A stretch of 64,000 bases of DNA from Geobacteraceae bacterium (GCA_029975275.1 JARKPN010000139.1:23669-87668), one strand, 5' to 3'; counted from the stretch's first letter, positions 16,447 through 25,947 are shown. The notes: generated by a model not told the origin, from the letters alone. A program made the numbers and translations.

Positions 16447-18464
16447 GCGAGACTTTCCAGTATCTCGACAATCCGTGCCCTGACCAGATCATCGCTCTCC
16501 GTCTCCAGGGCGCGCCGCAGGACCGGGAACGCCCCCTCCCCGCGGTGCTCGGCAAGAAACCTGACCACCACGTTTCTCACGTCCCAGTGGGGATGCCGCA
16601 GCAACGCCTCCGCCCGCCCGTCCAGCCAGTGGTCGCCACGCTCGGCCAGGATGGATATGGCCGCCTTGACCACTTCGTCATCATGGCTGGCGGTTGCCCG
16701 ACGTGTCAGCTCCAGTGCCCTCTCACCCTCTATGCGGGCCAGGGCGTCCAGCGCCGCCAGGGAAACCAGTCCGTCCGAGTCGTCCAGGGATCTTTCGATG
16801 ACATCCATGGCGCCCGGACCGCCGATCCTCCCCAGGCTCCGGAGAGCGGCGCAGCGTACCCATGAATCCTCGTCCCGCGCAACCAGCGCCAGCGGCTCCA
16901 GGGCGTCTTCCCTGCCGGTCTCTCCAAGGGCCGTGGCGGCGGCGATGCGGACCTCGGATATCTCGTCGGTGAGCGACAGGATCAGGTGGTGCACCGCGTC
17001 CTCCCCCTCCACCAGGGCCATCCCCTGGACCGCGGTCCTTCGGACCAGATCGTCCTCGTCCTTCATGAGCAGTGCCAGACGCTCGCCGTCGCGGAGCATG
17101 CCGCAGAGGAAGGCGGCAACCCTTCTAGTGTCGGGTTCGGATGCCGCGGACAGGCCGGCGGCGATATCGGCCACCTCGGAGGACGCGACCCTGGAAAGGA
17201 GCGCCAGGGCCTCCAGCGCAGCGGTCCGGACGTCCTGGTCGAGGTCGTTCAGCAGGGCCGCGACCTCGGTCACCAGCCCGGCGCTGCCGGTCCTGCCGGC
17301 GGTACGGACCGCGGCCCCCCGCACCCGCGGGGCTGAATGGCTCATCCCCTTCACAATCAGCGGGAGAGCGCAAGGCGCCTCCATCTCCCCGCAGATACGG
17401 AGTATGCTGGCCTTTTCCGTATCGTCGGCCACGGCGAACTCCGCTTCGAACAGGGAGCCTGTATCCGTCTCCATGTTCCGCAGGGCCGCGAGGCAGTCCT
17501 GGAAAAGGCCGTCGTTCCCGCAGGCCCGCAGGACGTACCCGGCCGCACGGGAATCTCCGATGATACCCAGCATGCGGACAAGGGCACGCCGGACCGGCAA
17601 GTCCGGGCAAGGGCCGGACGCGAGGAGTCCGTCCACTACGGTTGAGCCCGCAAGCCCGGCCAGCAGCCTGTCAATCTCCTCCCTGGCGCGGGATCCGGGA
17701 TTCCTCTCCCGGAGCGCCATGACGGCCTTTACCGCCGCCTCGCGGACGCCGGCGGCAGGCTCTTCCAGACCCTTTACCAGGAGAGGCGCCGCGTCGGCGC
17801 CTCCAGCGGCGCCGAGACAACGGTAAACGGCCTTTTTCAGCAGTCCTTCTTCAAGGTACGACGCCACCGTCGCGGCCGGAACGGGCCCGCCGGTCAGTGC
17901 CAGGGCATCCAGGATGGTATGCCTCAGCGTGAGCTCCGGCCTTGCCAGCGCGTCGAGCAGGGGCTGCAGCGCCCGTGCATGGCCGATCCTTCCCAGGTTC
18001 TCCGCCGCTGACGCACGCACGTTCGGATCGTGGTCATCCAGGGCCTTGATGAGCAGCGGCAGCGAGGAGACGTTGCCGATGCCTCCCAGGATGTCGACCA
18101 CGAACTTGCGCACATCGCAATCCCCGTCGCCGGCATGGGACTCGAGGATCGGGATCGCCTTCCCGCCCAGTCTGACCAGGACCTCCACCGACGAGTTGCG
18201 CAGGCCCGCGTTGTCCTGAGAGCGGAGCAGCCCGAACAGCTCCTCGGCGTAATCCCCCGCGCCGGGAGAGGCGAGGAAGATCTCCACCGCCTCCTTCCTG
18301 ACCCTCCAGCTCCGGTCGCCCATGGCCTCCAGCAGGAACGCCCATGTCTCCGACAGCGGTCCCCCAGTCAGGGCGGTTACGGCCGAACGGCGGATTTCCT
18401 CGTCAGGCGAGGAGAGTCCCTGCCGGGAAATGACCTGGTTGCCGGATGGTCGCTGTTCACCCAT
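16443..18464 (-). CDS. HEAT-repeat protein of the che operon
   Basis: A 673-residue protein made almost wholly of HEAT/PBS-lyase-type repeats of about 31 residues (for example DHDPNVRASAAENLGRIGHA, DEDSWVRCAALRSLGRIGG and HPHWDVRNVVVRFLAEHRG). No catalytic motif, signal peptide or membrane segment was seen. Such solenoids are protein-binding scaffolds. The four-base overlap with cheR and placement inside the operon suggest it organises or modulates the chemosensory complex; the partner is unknown. Confidence 0.85.
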   Translation of the reverse strand: MGEQRPSGNQVISRQGLSSPDEEIRRSAVTALTGGPLSETWAFLLEAMGDRSWRVRKEAVEIFLASPGAGDYAEELFGLLRSQDNAGLRNSSVEVLVRLGGKAIPILESHAGDGDCDVRKFVVDILGGIGNVSSLPLLIKALDDHDPNVRASAAENLGRIGHARALQPLLDALARPELTLRHTILDALALTGGPVPAATVASYLEEGLLKKAVYRCLGAAGGADAAPLLVKGLEEPAAGVREAAVKAVMALRERNPGSRAREEIDRLLAGLAGSTVVDGLLASGPCPDLPVRRALVRMLGIIGDSRAAGYVLRACGNDGLFQDCLAALRNMETDTGSLFEAEFAVADDTEKASILRICGEMEAPCALPLIVKGMSHSAPRVRGAAVRTAGRTGSAGLVTEVAALLNDLDQDVRTAALEALALLSRVASSEVADIAAGLSAASEPDTRRVAAFLCGMLRDGERLALLMKDEDDLVRRTAVQGMALVEGEDAVHHLILSLTDEISEVRIAAATALGETGREDALEPLALVARDEDSWVRCAALRSLGRIGGPGAMDVIERSLDDSDGLVSLAALDALARIEGERALELTRRATASHDDEVVKAAISILAERGDHWLDGRAEALLRHPHWDVRNVVVRFLAEHRGEGAFPVLRRALETESDDLVRARIVEILESLA

Positions 18465-18513
18465 TGTACTGTAACCTCCCCGATTGACGGCGGAATTGCG
18501 GAAAACCGGAAAA

Positions 18514-19503
18514 CTATCCGTTTGCCGATCGCTCGCCTTCCTGCGCCGAGAGCTCGATGCTCTTCCTGCTGATGAATTCCTCGAAGGCGTCCTCCAGGTA
18601 AGAGGTGCCTTCCCTGACCTCCTCCGGCACGCGCCGGTCGAACAGCAGCCGTCCCTCCCGTATCTCCTCGCTGAACAGCTCCCGGAACGCTCCGGCCAGG
18701 ATCCCCTCTTCCACCTTTTTCTGGTTGTAGAGCGCTATATCCGTAACGATGATCCTGGCCAGTCTGCGGGCCTTTTCATGGGCCTCCGCCAGGTCCGGGT
18801 CATCCCGGACGCTGGTCTTCGACTCTTCATCGAGGCGGATCTCCTCGCGGACGTCCTCCCGGGTCGCCGCATCCGCCGGAGACCCGTCCCCTGCCGCCGC
18901 CCCGCAGATTTCGTCCTCGGGCTCGGCACCTTCTCCGGAATCCGCCTCCACCGCCTGCTGGCCGAAAACCAGCCGGTATATCTTGGCAGCCAGCGAGTCC
19001 GGTATGTGATGCTTCTCTATGTAGTCGTCGGCGCCGTAGAGCGACTGCGGCGCCCTTTTGTAGCGGGTCTTGTCGTAGATGGACGCGATCAGGATCGTCC
19101 TGACCGGGGAGAGAGCCGGGTTGTCGCGGACCTGCTCGCAGATCTCGAAGCCGTACATGGTCGGAAGCGCCACATCCAGCAGGACCACGTCGGGAAGGTA
19201 TTTCTCGATCAGATCCATGGTTTCCCTGCCGTCGTGACTGCAGATGACCCGGAACGGTTCCAAGGCGAGGGTCCGCTCGACCGCCGCGCAGAAAGCGGGG
19301 CTCTCGTTGGCCACCAGCACCGTCACGGGAGTTCCGTCCAGGCTGAGGGCTCCGGCTCCCGGACCCGGCGGCGAGGGCGGCGCCTTTCCGGCAAGGCGGA
19401 AAAAGGCCCGGCACTTGCCGCAGTGGAGAATGATGCCCTCGGCCCTGACCCTGGACTCGTCGAGCCGGTACCTGGCCTTGCATTCGGGACAACCAACCAG
19501 CAT
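18514..19503 (-). CDS. Zinc-ribbon plus degenerate receiver-domain protein
   Basis: 329 residues. The N terminus is an MJ0042-type zinc ribbon (MLVGCPECKARYRLDES, then LHCGKCRAFFRL: four Cys as CxxC pairs). A receiver fold follows at about 58-180 with the phospho-acceptor-like Asp in VVLLDVALPT, but the usual acidic pair is replaced by Asn-Glu (VANESP). The C-terminal 130 residues are acidic and helical and match nothing I recognise. In myxobacteria and Geobacter such proteins occur near gliding or chemosensory systems. The ATG at 19501-19503 follows AAAGGAG. Confidence 0.75.
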   Translation of the reverse strand: MLVGCPECKARYRLDESRVRAEGIILHCGKCRAFFRLAGKAPPSPPGPGAGALSLDGTPVTVLVANESPAFCAAVERTLALEPFRVICSHDGRETMDLIEKYLPDVVLLDVALPTMYGFEICEQVRDNPALSPVRTILIASIYDKTRYKRAPQSLYGADDYIEKHHIPDSLAAKIYRLVFGQQAVEADSGEGAEPEDEICGAAAGDGSPADAATREDVREEIRLDEESKTSVRDDPDLAEAHEKARRLARIIVTDIALYNQKKVEEGILAGAFRELFSEEIREGRLLFDRRVPEEVREGTSYLEDAFEEFISRKSIELSAQEGERSANG

Positions 19504-19525
19504 GGAACTCCTTTCCTACATCCTG

Positions 19526-20008
19526 TCAGTGGTCGCGCGCGGCAGCGCGGAGCTCCCCCAGCTCCTCGGACTCGGAGTCCGCGAGGATCGTGTCCGGATT
19601 TACCAGCAGGAGCATGGCGTCCTTCACCAGACAGACCCCGATGAGGTAGCGGTAGCCGGCGGTCTTGACCAGGGCGGGAGGGGGGCGCAGATCCCGCACA
19701 GGGATGGATACCACCTCACTGACCGAATCCACCATGAGCCCCACCGAATGCCGGTCAATCACGGTTATGAGCAGTCTGTTCGACGACGACGCCTCCGGTT
19801 CGACGATGCCGAACCTCTTGCGCAGATCCACCACCGGTATGACCGAACCCCGGAGATTTATCACCCCTTCCACAAAGGAAGGAGCGACCGGCAGCCCCGA
19901 CAGCCTCTGCGGCTTGAGGATCTCCCTCACCCGCATGATGTCCAGCGCATAGGCGTCCTTGCCGAGCCTGAAGCAGACCACCTTGATTTCCCGAATCTCC
20001 CTGTCCAA
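19526..20008 (-). CDS. cheW: CheW-like coupling protein 1
   Basis: 160 residues with a single CheW domain (VVCFRLGKDAYALDIMRVREI, VINLRGSVIPVVDLRKRFG, VDSVSEVVSIP). It links receptors to CheA. The start is TTG at 20006-20008 after GGGAGGGGG. It differs clearly from the second CheW just upstream, so the pair is not a recent duplication. Confidence 0.92.
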   Translation of the reverse strand: MDREIREIKVVCFRLGKDAYALDIMRVREILKPQRLSGLPVAPSFVEGVINLRGSVIPVVDLRKRFGIVEPEASSSNRLLITVIDRHSVGLMVDSVSEVVSIPVRDLRPPPALVKTAGYRYLIGVCLVKDAMLLLVNPDTILADSESEELGELRAAARDH

Positions 20009-20033
20009 CCGGAGCCCCCTCCCAGTCGAGCGC

Positions 20034-20786
20034 TTACCTGAGCGATACGTCCATCACCTTCTCCAGGTCGAGAATGATCAGCATCCGTTCGCCATGGCGT
20101 CCGATACCCCTGACGAACTCGCGATCTATCCCCTCCAGGACAGGCGGCGCCTTGCCGACCTCCGAGCCGGACAGTCCCAGGACCTGAAACACCTCGTCCA
20201 CCAGGAGTCCGCACATCCCCTCCCCTTTCCTGGCTATGACGATCCGTTCGCGTCCACACGGCTCACCGATCGCCAGGCCCAGCCGGAGCCGCAGGTCCAG
20301 CACCGGTACGATGGTCCCTCTGAGGGAGATGACCCCCAGGACGAAGGCCGACATTCCCGGAACCTCGGTCACCGGTCTCGGCTTGATGATTTCCCGTATC
20401 TCCAGCAGGCTGACCCCGTAATCCTCGTCGGCCACCCTGAAGCGTAGGTATTTCAGGAAATCGGCGGCCTCTTCGCGGGATGACCCGGGGAAGTCACCGG
20501 TGCCGGCGGCCGCTCCAGCGGCGCTGCGCCCCGCCAGGATGACCGACAGCGGGTCGAACGGCGCGACCGGCCCGTCCCTCGAGACGGAAGCCAGCGGCTC
20601 CTCTGCGGGGCACGCAGGGTTCTCCCCGGTCACACGCTCGACTGTCGCCTGAGGTTCCTCCGGAGGCGGCGCGTCATGCTCCGGTACGGCCGGACAGGAC
20701 GGCGCGGAGCAGGCAGCTTCAGCCGCGGGCGCGACCTCGTCCACCCTAGCACGTTGTGCCTTTTTCCGTATCTCGGCAAGATTCAT
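20034..20786 (-). CDS. cheW: CheW-like coupling protein 2 with N-terminal extension
   Basis: 250 residues. The first 100 are a Pro/Ala/Glu-rich low-complexity stretch. The CheW domain follows (FRVADEDYGVSLLEIREIIKP, VISLRGTIVPVLDLRLRLG, LLVDEVFQVLGL). The extension is unusual for CheW and may tether the protein. It lies 25 bases before the shorter cheW gene. Confidence 0.9.
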   Translation of the reverse strand: MNLAEIRKKAQRARVDEVAPAAEAACSAPSCPAVPEHDAPPPEEPQATVERVTGENPACPAEEPLASVSRDGPVAPFDPLSVILAGRSAAGAAAGTGDFPGSSREEAADFLKYLRFRVADEDYGVSLLEIREIIKPRPVTEVPGMSAFVLGVISLRGTIVPVLDLRLRLGLAIGEPCGRERIVIARKGEGMCGLLVDEVFQVLGLSGSEVGKAPPVLEGIDREFVRGIGRHGERMLIILDLEKVMDVSLR

Positions 20787-20801
20787 GGACGGCCCCCGTT
20801 C

Positions 20802-21602
20802 CTATGCGTCCAGTTCAACGAGCAACGTGTCGATTATGCCTGCGTCGATCATGGCAGCGTCCCTGGCGAAACCTTCCAGCAGCGCGTTGGTGGCAATGGT
20901 GTTGATCCTCCGGGGCACTCCTCCGGAAAGCTCGAAGATCCTGAGAACGGCGTCGGGCAGGAAGATGCCCGGCTTCCCCCCTGCCACGGCGAGCCTGAAA
21001 TCCAGGTACTCCAGGGTCTCCTCCAGATCCAGGGGGTCGAGATGGTAACGGATGCCGATACGCTGCCGCAGCGGCTCGTAGATTGGCCCGGCCAGCCGCT
21101 CCCGCAACTCCGGTTGTCCCATGAGGATCACCGAGACCAGGTTGCTGTCGTCCAGTTGGAAGTTGGTCAGCAGACGGATCTCGTCGAACACCTCGCGGCC
21201 CGGGATCATCTGGGCCTCGTCGATGACGATCACCGGAACAATCCCCTGGCCGTGGCAGCGGTAGAGCTCCTCGGTCAGCTCCTTGAGCAGGTCGTCCTTG
21301 GCGGTCGGTGGCGCATTCATACCCAGATTCCTGGCCAGGATGCGCAGGAATTCCAGCGGGGTCACTATCGGGTTGACGATGAAGCAGAACCGGCAGGCGT
21401 CCCCCATGCTGTCCATCAGGGCGCGGGAAAGGGTGGTCTTGCCACTCCCGATGCCCCCGGTCAGCAGGGCCAGCTCCCGCTCCTCCACGGCGTACTGGAG
21501 CCGGGCCAGGGCCTCCTCGTGGACCCTGCTGGGAAACAGGAAGCGGGGGTCCGGGGTCTTGCTGAACGGTTTCTCTTTCAGACCGTAGAACCCCTTGTAC
21601 AT
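20802..21602 (-). CDS. ExeA/MSHA-type AAA+ ATPase inside the che operon
   Basis: 266 residues, beginning MYKGFYGLKEKPFSKTPDP, the usual opening of ExeA-family ATPases. Walker A is GGIGSGKTT and Walker B is VIVIDEAQ; SGGVPRRIN near the C terminus is sensor-2-like. No membrane segment or peptidoglycan-binding domain is attached, so this is the ATPase module alone. ExeA relatives act in secretion or pilus assembly. Its start lies one base after the CheA stop, so the two are co-translated. This suggests ATP-driven control of a surface structure, but that is inference. Confidence 0.85.
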   Translation of the reverse strand: MYKGFYGLKEKPFSKTPDPRFLFPSRVHEEALARLQYAVEERELALLTGGIGSGKTTLSRALMDSMGDACRFCFIVNPIVTPLEFLRILARNLGMNAPPTAKDDLLKELTEELYRCHGQGIVPVIVIDEAQMIPGREVFDEIRLLTNFQLDDSNLVSVILMGQPELRERLAGPIYEPLRQRIGIRYHLDPLDLEETLEYLDFRLAVAGGKPGIFLPDAVLRIFELSGGVPRRINTIATNALLEGFARDAAMIDAGIIDTLLVELDA

Positions 21603-21603
21603 C

Positions 21604-23643
21604 CTATGCCCCGCCTCTCGTGGCCTCGGCGATGATGCCCCCCATGTCCAGGACCAGAATGGTGCGCTGGTCTCCCAGGTCCGCGGCGCCCGCTATCCCC
21701 TTCACTCCCTTGAAGGTCTCGCCCAGGGACTTGATGACGATGTCCTGCTGGCCCAGGAGTTCGTCCACCACGATACCGACCCGCCTGTCGCCATCCCCGG
21801 CCACGACCGCGTGGGAGCCTCCTCCGGCCGGGACCTCCCCGATCGCGAACAATCGCTCCAGGTGCAGGAGCGGAAGGGTGGATTCGCGCAGCTGGATGAC
21901 CTCTTTCTGTTCCACGGTCCGGATCTCGGTCTCTTCGAGGGAGATGGTCTCCCTGACGTAGGTGACCGGGATTCCGTAGGTGCGGCCCGAAGTCCCGATC
22001 AGCAGGGCCTTGATGATGGCGAGAGTGATGGGGAGGGTGATGATCACCCGGCTCCCGACGCCCTGTTCGCTTTGGATCTCCACCGTGCCGGATATGGCGG
22101 AGATGTTGTTCTTCACCACGTCCATCCCGACGCCGCGGCCGGACACGTCGCTCACCCGGTCGGCGGTGGAGAACCCGGGAAGAAAGATCATATCGAGGAT
22201 ATCCTTGGGCGAAAGGCCTTCCTCGCCGGCGATGAGCCCCAGATCCACGGCCTTTCCGGTGATCTTGTCCAGGTCGAATCCCCTGCCGTCATCCTCCACC
22301 TCGATGACCACGTAATTCCCCTTCTGGGAGGAGGAAAGCCGGATCACGCCCGTTTCATCCTTGCCGAGCGCCCTTCTCTCGGCGGGCGGCTCGATGCCGT
22401 GATCTAGGGCGTTGCGGATGATGTGCATCAGGGGGTCGGTGATGTCCTCCACGATCATCTTGTCCAGCTCGGTGTCGGTTCCGGACAGCCTCAGGTCGAT
22501 CCTCTTTCCCTGTTCCCGGGATATCTTCCGGACGATGCGGGACATCTTCTCGAACAGCTGTCCCACGGGAACCATGCGGACCTCCATGACCCGCTTCTGG
22601 AGCTCGTTCAGCTTCCGCTCCATCCCCTTGGCCGCCTTGCCGAGCTCGACCGAGAGTCCGGAGAAGCCCTGGCTCCGCATCCGGTCGGTTACGGCGGCGA
22701 TGGTGCCGTGGGAAAGGATCAGCTCGCCGACGATGTTCATCAGTTCGTCGAGCTTGACGATGTCCACCCGCATGGTTTTGGAGACGCTCCGGGCCGACCG
22801 CGCCTGCCCCTCCCCGTCCGCCGGCGCCGCCTCTTCGGGGCGGAGAGGGGGCGGAGGTTCGGGGACGGGAGGGTCCTCCTTCGCCGGCGGAGCGCCGAGC
22901 CGCGCAGCAGAGACCCCTTCGAGGCCGTCGAGGCCGGAAAGGACATCGCCTCCCCCGGACGTCCCGAACAGGATGTCGAAGGCTATCCGGTTTCCCCGAT
23001 CTCCTTCCGCGCTCGGGAGGGTGCTTATCACCTCCCCGTTCCCTTTCAGCAGGTCGATCAGCTCGCCCAGTTCCCGGTCGAAGCTGTCCAGGGAATAGGA
23101 GGCGTGGAAAAGGTAGAGACCCCTCCCCTTGCCGATGTTCTCCCTGAGGCGGTGTTCCTCGTATTCGGTCAGGGACCGGAGGATCTTGTCCGATATCCCC
23201 AGTTCCGCCGGCGAGGAAGCGGTCGATTCCTTGCGTGCACCGGAGACGCAGGCGCCAATCCGCTCCAGAACCGGGGAAAGCTCCGGTGGCGCGGTGCCGG
23301 GGGACCCCACCCCCCGGACCACGGCACCGAGGACATCGACCGCGTCGAACAGCACCGACAGCGAGTGGGCGTCCAGAGCGATCCTGCCGAGGCGCAGACA
23401 GTCCAGCAGGCTTTCCAGGTGATGGGCCAGCTCGGCTGTCTCGGAAAAGCCGAACATGCCCGCAAGCCCCTTGAGGGAGTGGGCGCTGCGGAAGATGGAG
23501 TTCACCGTCTCCGGGTCGTATTCATCGCGGTCCGCGGATTCTCCCAGTGCCAGCAGATCACCGCCCAGCTGCTCCAGTATCTCCTCGGCCTCGGCCAGAA
23601 AATCCTTGGCCGCCCTGCCCAGGGGTTCTCGATAATCCGTCAT
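21604..23643 (-). CDS. cheA: Chemotaxis histidine kinase CheA
   Basis: 679 residues. P1 Hpt domain with His55 in SAHSLKGLAGMF; a divergent P2-like region (about 130-240) that seems to lack a classical CheY-docking fold; an acidic/proline linker; P3 dimerisation; P4 kinase with HIIRNALDHGIE, GRGFD and GRGVGMDVVKNNI; and a P5 CheW-like C terminus (IPVTYVRETISL, VDELLGQQDIVIKSLG). It should phosphorylate the CheY, CheB and receiver proteins of this operon. Confidence 0.96.
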   Translation of the reverse strand: MTDYREPLGRAAKDFLAEAEEILEQLGGDLLALGESADRDEYDPETVNSIFRSAHSLKGLAGMFGFSETAELAHHLESLLDCLRLGRIALDAHSLSVLFDAVDVLGAVVRGVGSPGTAPPELSPVLERIGACVSGARKESTASSPAELGISDKILRSLTEYEEHRLRENIGKGRGLYLFHASYSLDSFDRELGELIDLLKGNGEVISTLPSAEGDRGNRIAFDILFGTSGGGDVLSGLDGLEGVSAARLGAPPAKEDPPVPEPPPPLRPEEAAPADGEGQARSARSVSKTMRVDIVKLDELMNIVGELILSHGTIAAVTDRMRSQGFSGLSVELGKAAKGMERKLNELQKRVMEVRMVPVGQLFEKMSRIVRKISREQGKRIDLRLSGTDTELDKMIVEDITDPLMHIIRNALDHGIEPPAERRALGKDETGVIRLSSSQKGNYVVIEVEDDGRGFDLDKITGKAVDLGLIAGEEGLSPKDILDMIFLPGFSTADRVSDVSGRGVGMDVVKNNISAISGTVEIQSEQGVGSRVIITLPITLAIIKALLIGTSGRTYGIPVTYVRETISLEETEIRTVEQKEVIQLRESTLPLLHLERLFAIGEVPAGGGSHAVVAGDGDRRVGIVVDELLGQQDIVIKSLGETFKGVKGIAGAADLGDQRTILVLDMGGIIAEATRGGA

Positions 23644-23710
23644 GGCTCCCTTTCCGTCCGTATGGCGCGGCCTCCGGAAACGCTGGCCAGCATCCCCCGG
23701 ACCAGGGTCG

Positions 23711-24076
23711 TCATCCGATGTATTCCAGTATCAGCTCCTGCAGGCGTTCCGGATCAAAAGGCTTCACCAGATACTCGTCGGCGCCGAGGGCCAGCCCCCG
23801 CTCGCGGTCCTTCTCGCTGCTTTCGGTGGATATGATGAAAAGGGGAATGGCGGCGTAATTGGGGTTGTTCCTGACGTAGCTGATGAGCTCCAGGCCGTTG
23901 ATGTCGGGCATGTTGATATCGGTGATGATCAGATCCACCTTCTCCCTGGGGAGGAGCCGCAGAGCGTCGAAACCGCTGTTCGCTTCGACCACGGCATATC
24001 CCTCCATGGCCTCTATGGCGGCGGCAAGGAAAGATCTCATGGCATGGGAGTCTTCGGTTATGAGTATCTTCTTCAC
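23711..24076 (-). CDS. CheY-like single-domain response regulator (upstream copy)
   Basis: 121-residue receiver: acidic pair in ITEDSHAMRS, Asp53 in IITDINMPDI, Ser in ISTESSEKDRE and Lys105 in EYLVKPFDPE. Intact phosphorylation site. Its start overlaps the end of the upstream PATAN gene by four bases, and cheA follows 67 bases later. It is similar to, but not a copy of, the receiver at the other end of the operon. Confidence 0.92.
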   Translation of the reverse strand: MKKILITEDSHAMRSFLAAAIEAMEGYAVVEANSGFDALRLLPREKVDLIITDINMPDINGLELISYVRNNPNYAAIPLFIISTESSEKDRERGLALGADEYLVKPFDPERLQELILEYIG

Positions 24077-25755
24077 TTTCCCTCCCGGGCTCTTTCGGTA
24101 AGCTTTCGTTGCAGCCGCGCCTTCTCCATGGCCAGCCCGGCCTGGGAAAGGAATATCTCCAGGGTGTCCGTGTCGCCGATGGGGCGCGGTTCAGGGAGGT
24201 TGTCGCCGTACAGGAGCGCCACCACCTTCCCCTCGCTGATCAGAGGGCCGACGAACGTCTCCACCGGGGTCCCGCCCCCCAGCTGCCCAAGGAGGTGCCG
24301 GTTCCATTCGGTGACGCCGGGAGACTGCTTCAGCGCCATCTTCGTTTCGATTACCCGGCTGAAGAGGTGATCGGCGTCAACGGGGATCTGGAGATCGCGC
24401 ACCCTGGCGTCGGCCTGGCCGTCCGGATCGATGATGCCGAACTGGCCGAGCCCCATGATCCCGTTATTCCCGATGGTGAACACCACGGCGCGATTCATGA
24501 ATTCGGCGGCGAACCGGAGCACCAGCAGGATGACCTCCCCCTCCAGGGAAGGGTTGTTCAACTCCTCCAGCATGCTCCGGAGCAGTGAGACGCCCGGCTC
24601 CACCCCGACCGTGACGCTGACCGGCACGAAGTCCTCGCCGATCTCCCGGAACAGCTCGTCCCCAAGGTTGACGGTCTCCCGGGCCGGAGCGGCCCCAACC
24701 ATCTGACCGGCGCCTATGAGCACCGACCTGAGCCTTTCCGAGAACGAGCCGAATGCCCCTGCATCGGAAATCTCCCCCCTGCGGGGCTTGAGCATGAACG
24801 GGTAACCGTGATCCCGAACCTTCTGCTCGGCGCCGCTGGTCCTGTGGTCAGCCAGCACCAGTACGCCGAGATCGGGGAAGTTGTCCTTGATGAGCTCGAT
24901 GAGCTCAAGTCCGCCCAGGATCCCGGAACCGTCCATCCTCGGCATGATCAGGTCCACCAGGACCAGGGGACGGAAGCCGTCGCGATAGAGAAAGTCGATC
25001 TTTATCAGGGTGTCTTCGGTCCTGGAAAAGTCGTGGACCGTGTATCCCCATCCGGCAAGGAGCGAGGCCAGGGCGCCCCTCACCTCCTCGTCGTCGTCCA
25101 CCAGCACCGCCAGGCGTTCCCCGGCGGGCGCCTCCGCCGGTGCGGGTCCGGACTGCATCAGGTCGAATGCCAGGTCGCAGCTGTCGGTCAGGGCGGAGAT
25201 CTCCCCGGCCCGCTCCCCCTCGTCCGGGGCACCGCCCCGGTGACGCGCCTCGTCCAGGATCCGCGACCCCTCCATGGCCAGGAACTGGGGGTTCACCCCC
25301 CGCTCCAGCAGGTACTGCACCGGGTCGTGCCGCGGCTCCTCCAACGCGTCCACGCTGTCCCTGAGCTCGAAGTCGAACGACCCCTCGTCCCAGGTGAACA
25401 TTTCGTAGACCACGCTCTCAATCCGTTCGCGGACGATCTCCTCGATCAGGTCAAGCCGGACGGAGAACCGCTGCGCCAGGATGTCGCCGAGCCGCTCCCT
25501 GCACCCTTCGTCCGCCTGGATGGCGAGGGCCTGCCGGAGCATCGGCTCCTCTATTATTCGCTTGTTCAGAAGGAGTTGGCCGAGGTGGGGATGCCGGCCG
25601 TCGATGATTGCGCGGATGACCTGTCCCTGGCGGAACACGATCTCCCCCTCCCGTCCCTTGCTGTAGAGGGAAAGCACCCCCGACTTCCTGCTGAGGCTCA
25701 CAATCTGGAGTATTTCTCCGAGGCCCAGGTCTTCCAGGTTGCCTACGAGGCTCAT
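24073..25755 (-). CDS. PATAN/DUF4388 - receiver - GAF protein, first gene of the che operon
   Basis: 560 residues. The N terminus is a DUF4388 (PATAN) domain: MSLVGNLEDLGLGEILQIVS, KSGVLSLYSKGREGEIVFRQ. A second stretch (GCRERLGDILAQRF to YEMFTWDEGSFDFEL) completes it. A canonical receiver follows at about 205-320 (VLVDDDEEVR, LVLVDLIMPRMDGSG, FMLKPRRG). The C-terminal 200 residues resemble a GAF domain (TPVETFVGPLISEGKVVALLYGDN). The ATG at 25753-25755 follows GGAGACTC. PATAN proteins often act as adaptors in motility signalling. It heads twelve collinear genes. Confidence 0.82.
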   Translation of the reverse strand: MSLVGNLEDLGLGEILQIVSLSRKSGVLSLYSKGREGEIVFRQGQVIRAIIDGRHPHLGQLLLNKRIIEEPMLRQALAIQADEGCRERLGDILAQRFSVRLDLIEEIVRERIESVVYEMFTWDEGSFDFELRDSVDALEEPRHDPVQYLLERGVNPQFLAMEGSRILDEARHRGGAPDEGERAGEISALTDSCDLAFDLMQSGPAPAEAPAGERLAVLVDDDEEVRGALASLLAGWGYTVHDFSRTEDTLIKIDFLYRDGFRPLVLVDLIMPRMDGSGILGGLELIELIKDNFPDLGVLVLADHRTSGAEQKVRDHGYPFMLKPRRGEISDAGAFGSFSERLRSVLIGAGQMVGAAPARETVNLGDELFREIGEDFVPVSVTVGVEPGVSLLRSMLEELNNPSLEGEVILLVLRFAAEFMNRAVVFTIGNNGIMGLGQFGIIDPDGQADARVRDLQIPVDADHLFSRVIETKMALKQSPGVTEWNRHLLGQLGGGTPVETFVGPLISEGKVVALLYGDNLPEPRPIGDTDTLEIFLSQAGLAMEKARLQRKLTERAREGK

Positions 25756-25947
25756 AGGGACGAGTCTCCATTGTCCTGTAACGTCAGGGGACGGAACAGA
25801 CCGGCTCCGGGGACGACTGCGAGGGTCCTGCATATTGGAACATGCGTCACGGTCATGCGTTCAAAAACCTTCGGACGGATGGAATCTCGTGTGGTGAAAC
25901 CCCGGCCTCGCGGCTCCGGGAAAGGCAGGGCAAGCATAAACCATACT

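Noticed and set aside
15628..17826. 732-codon plus-strand open frame across cheR and the HEAT gene
   Set aside because: Ser/Arg/Ala-rich shadow; both underlying minus-strand genes are convincing.
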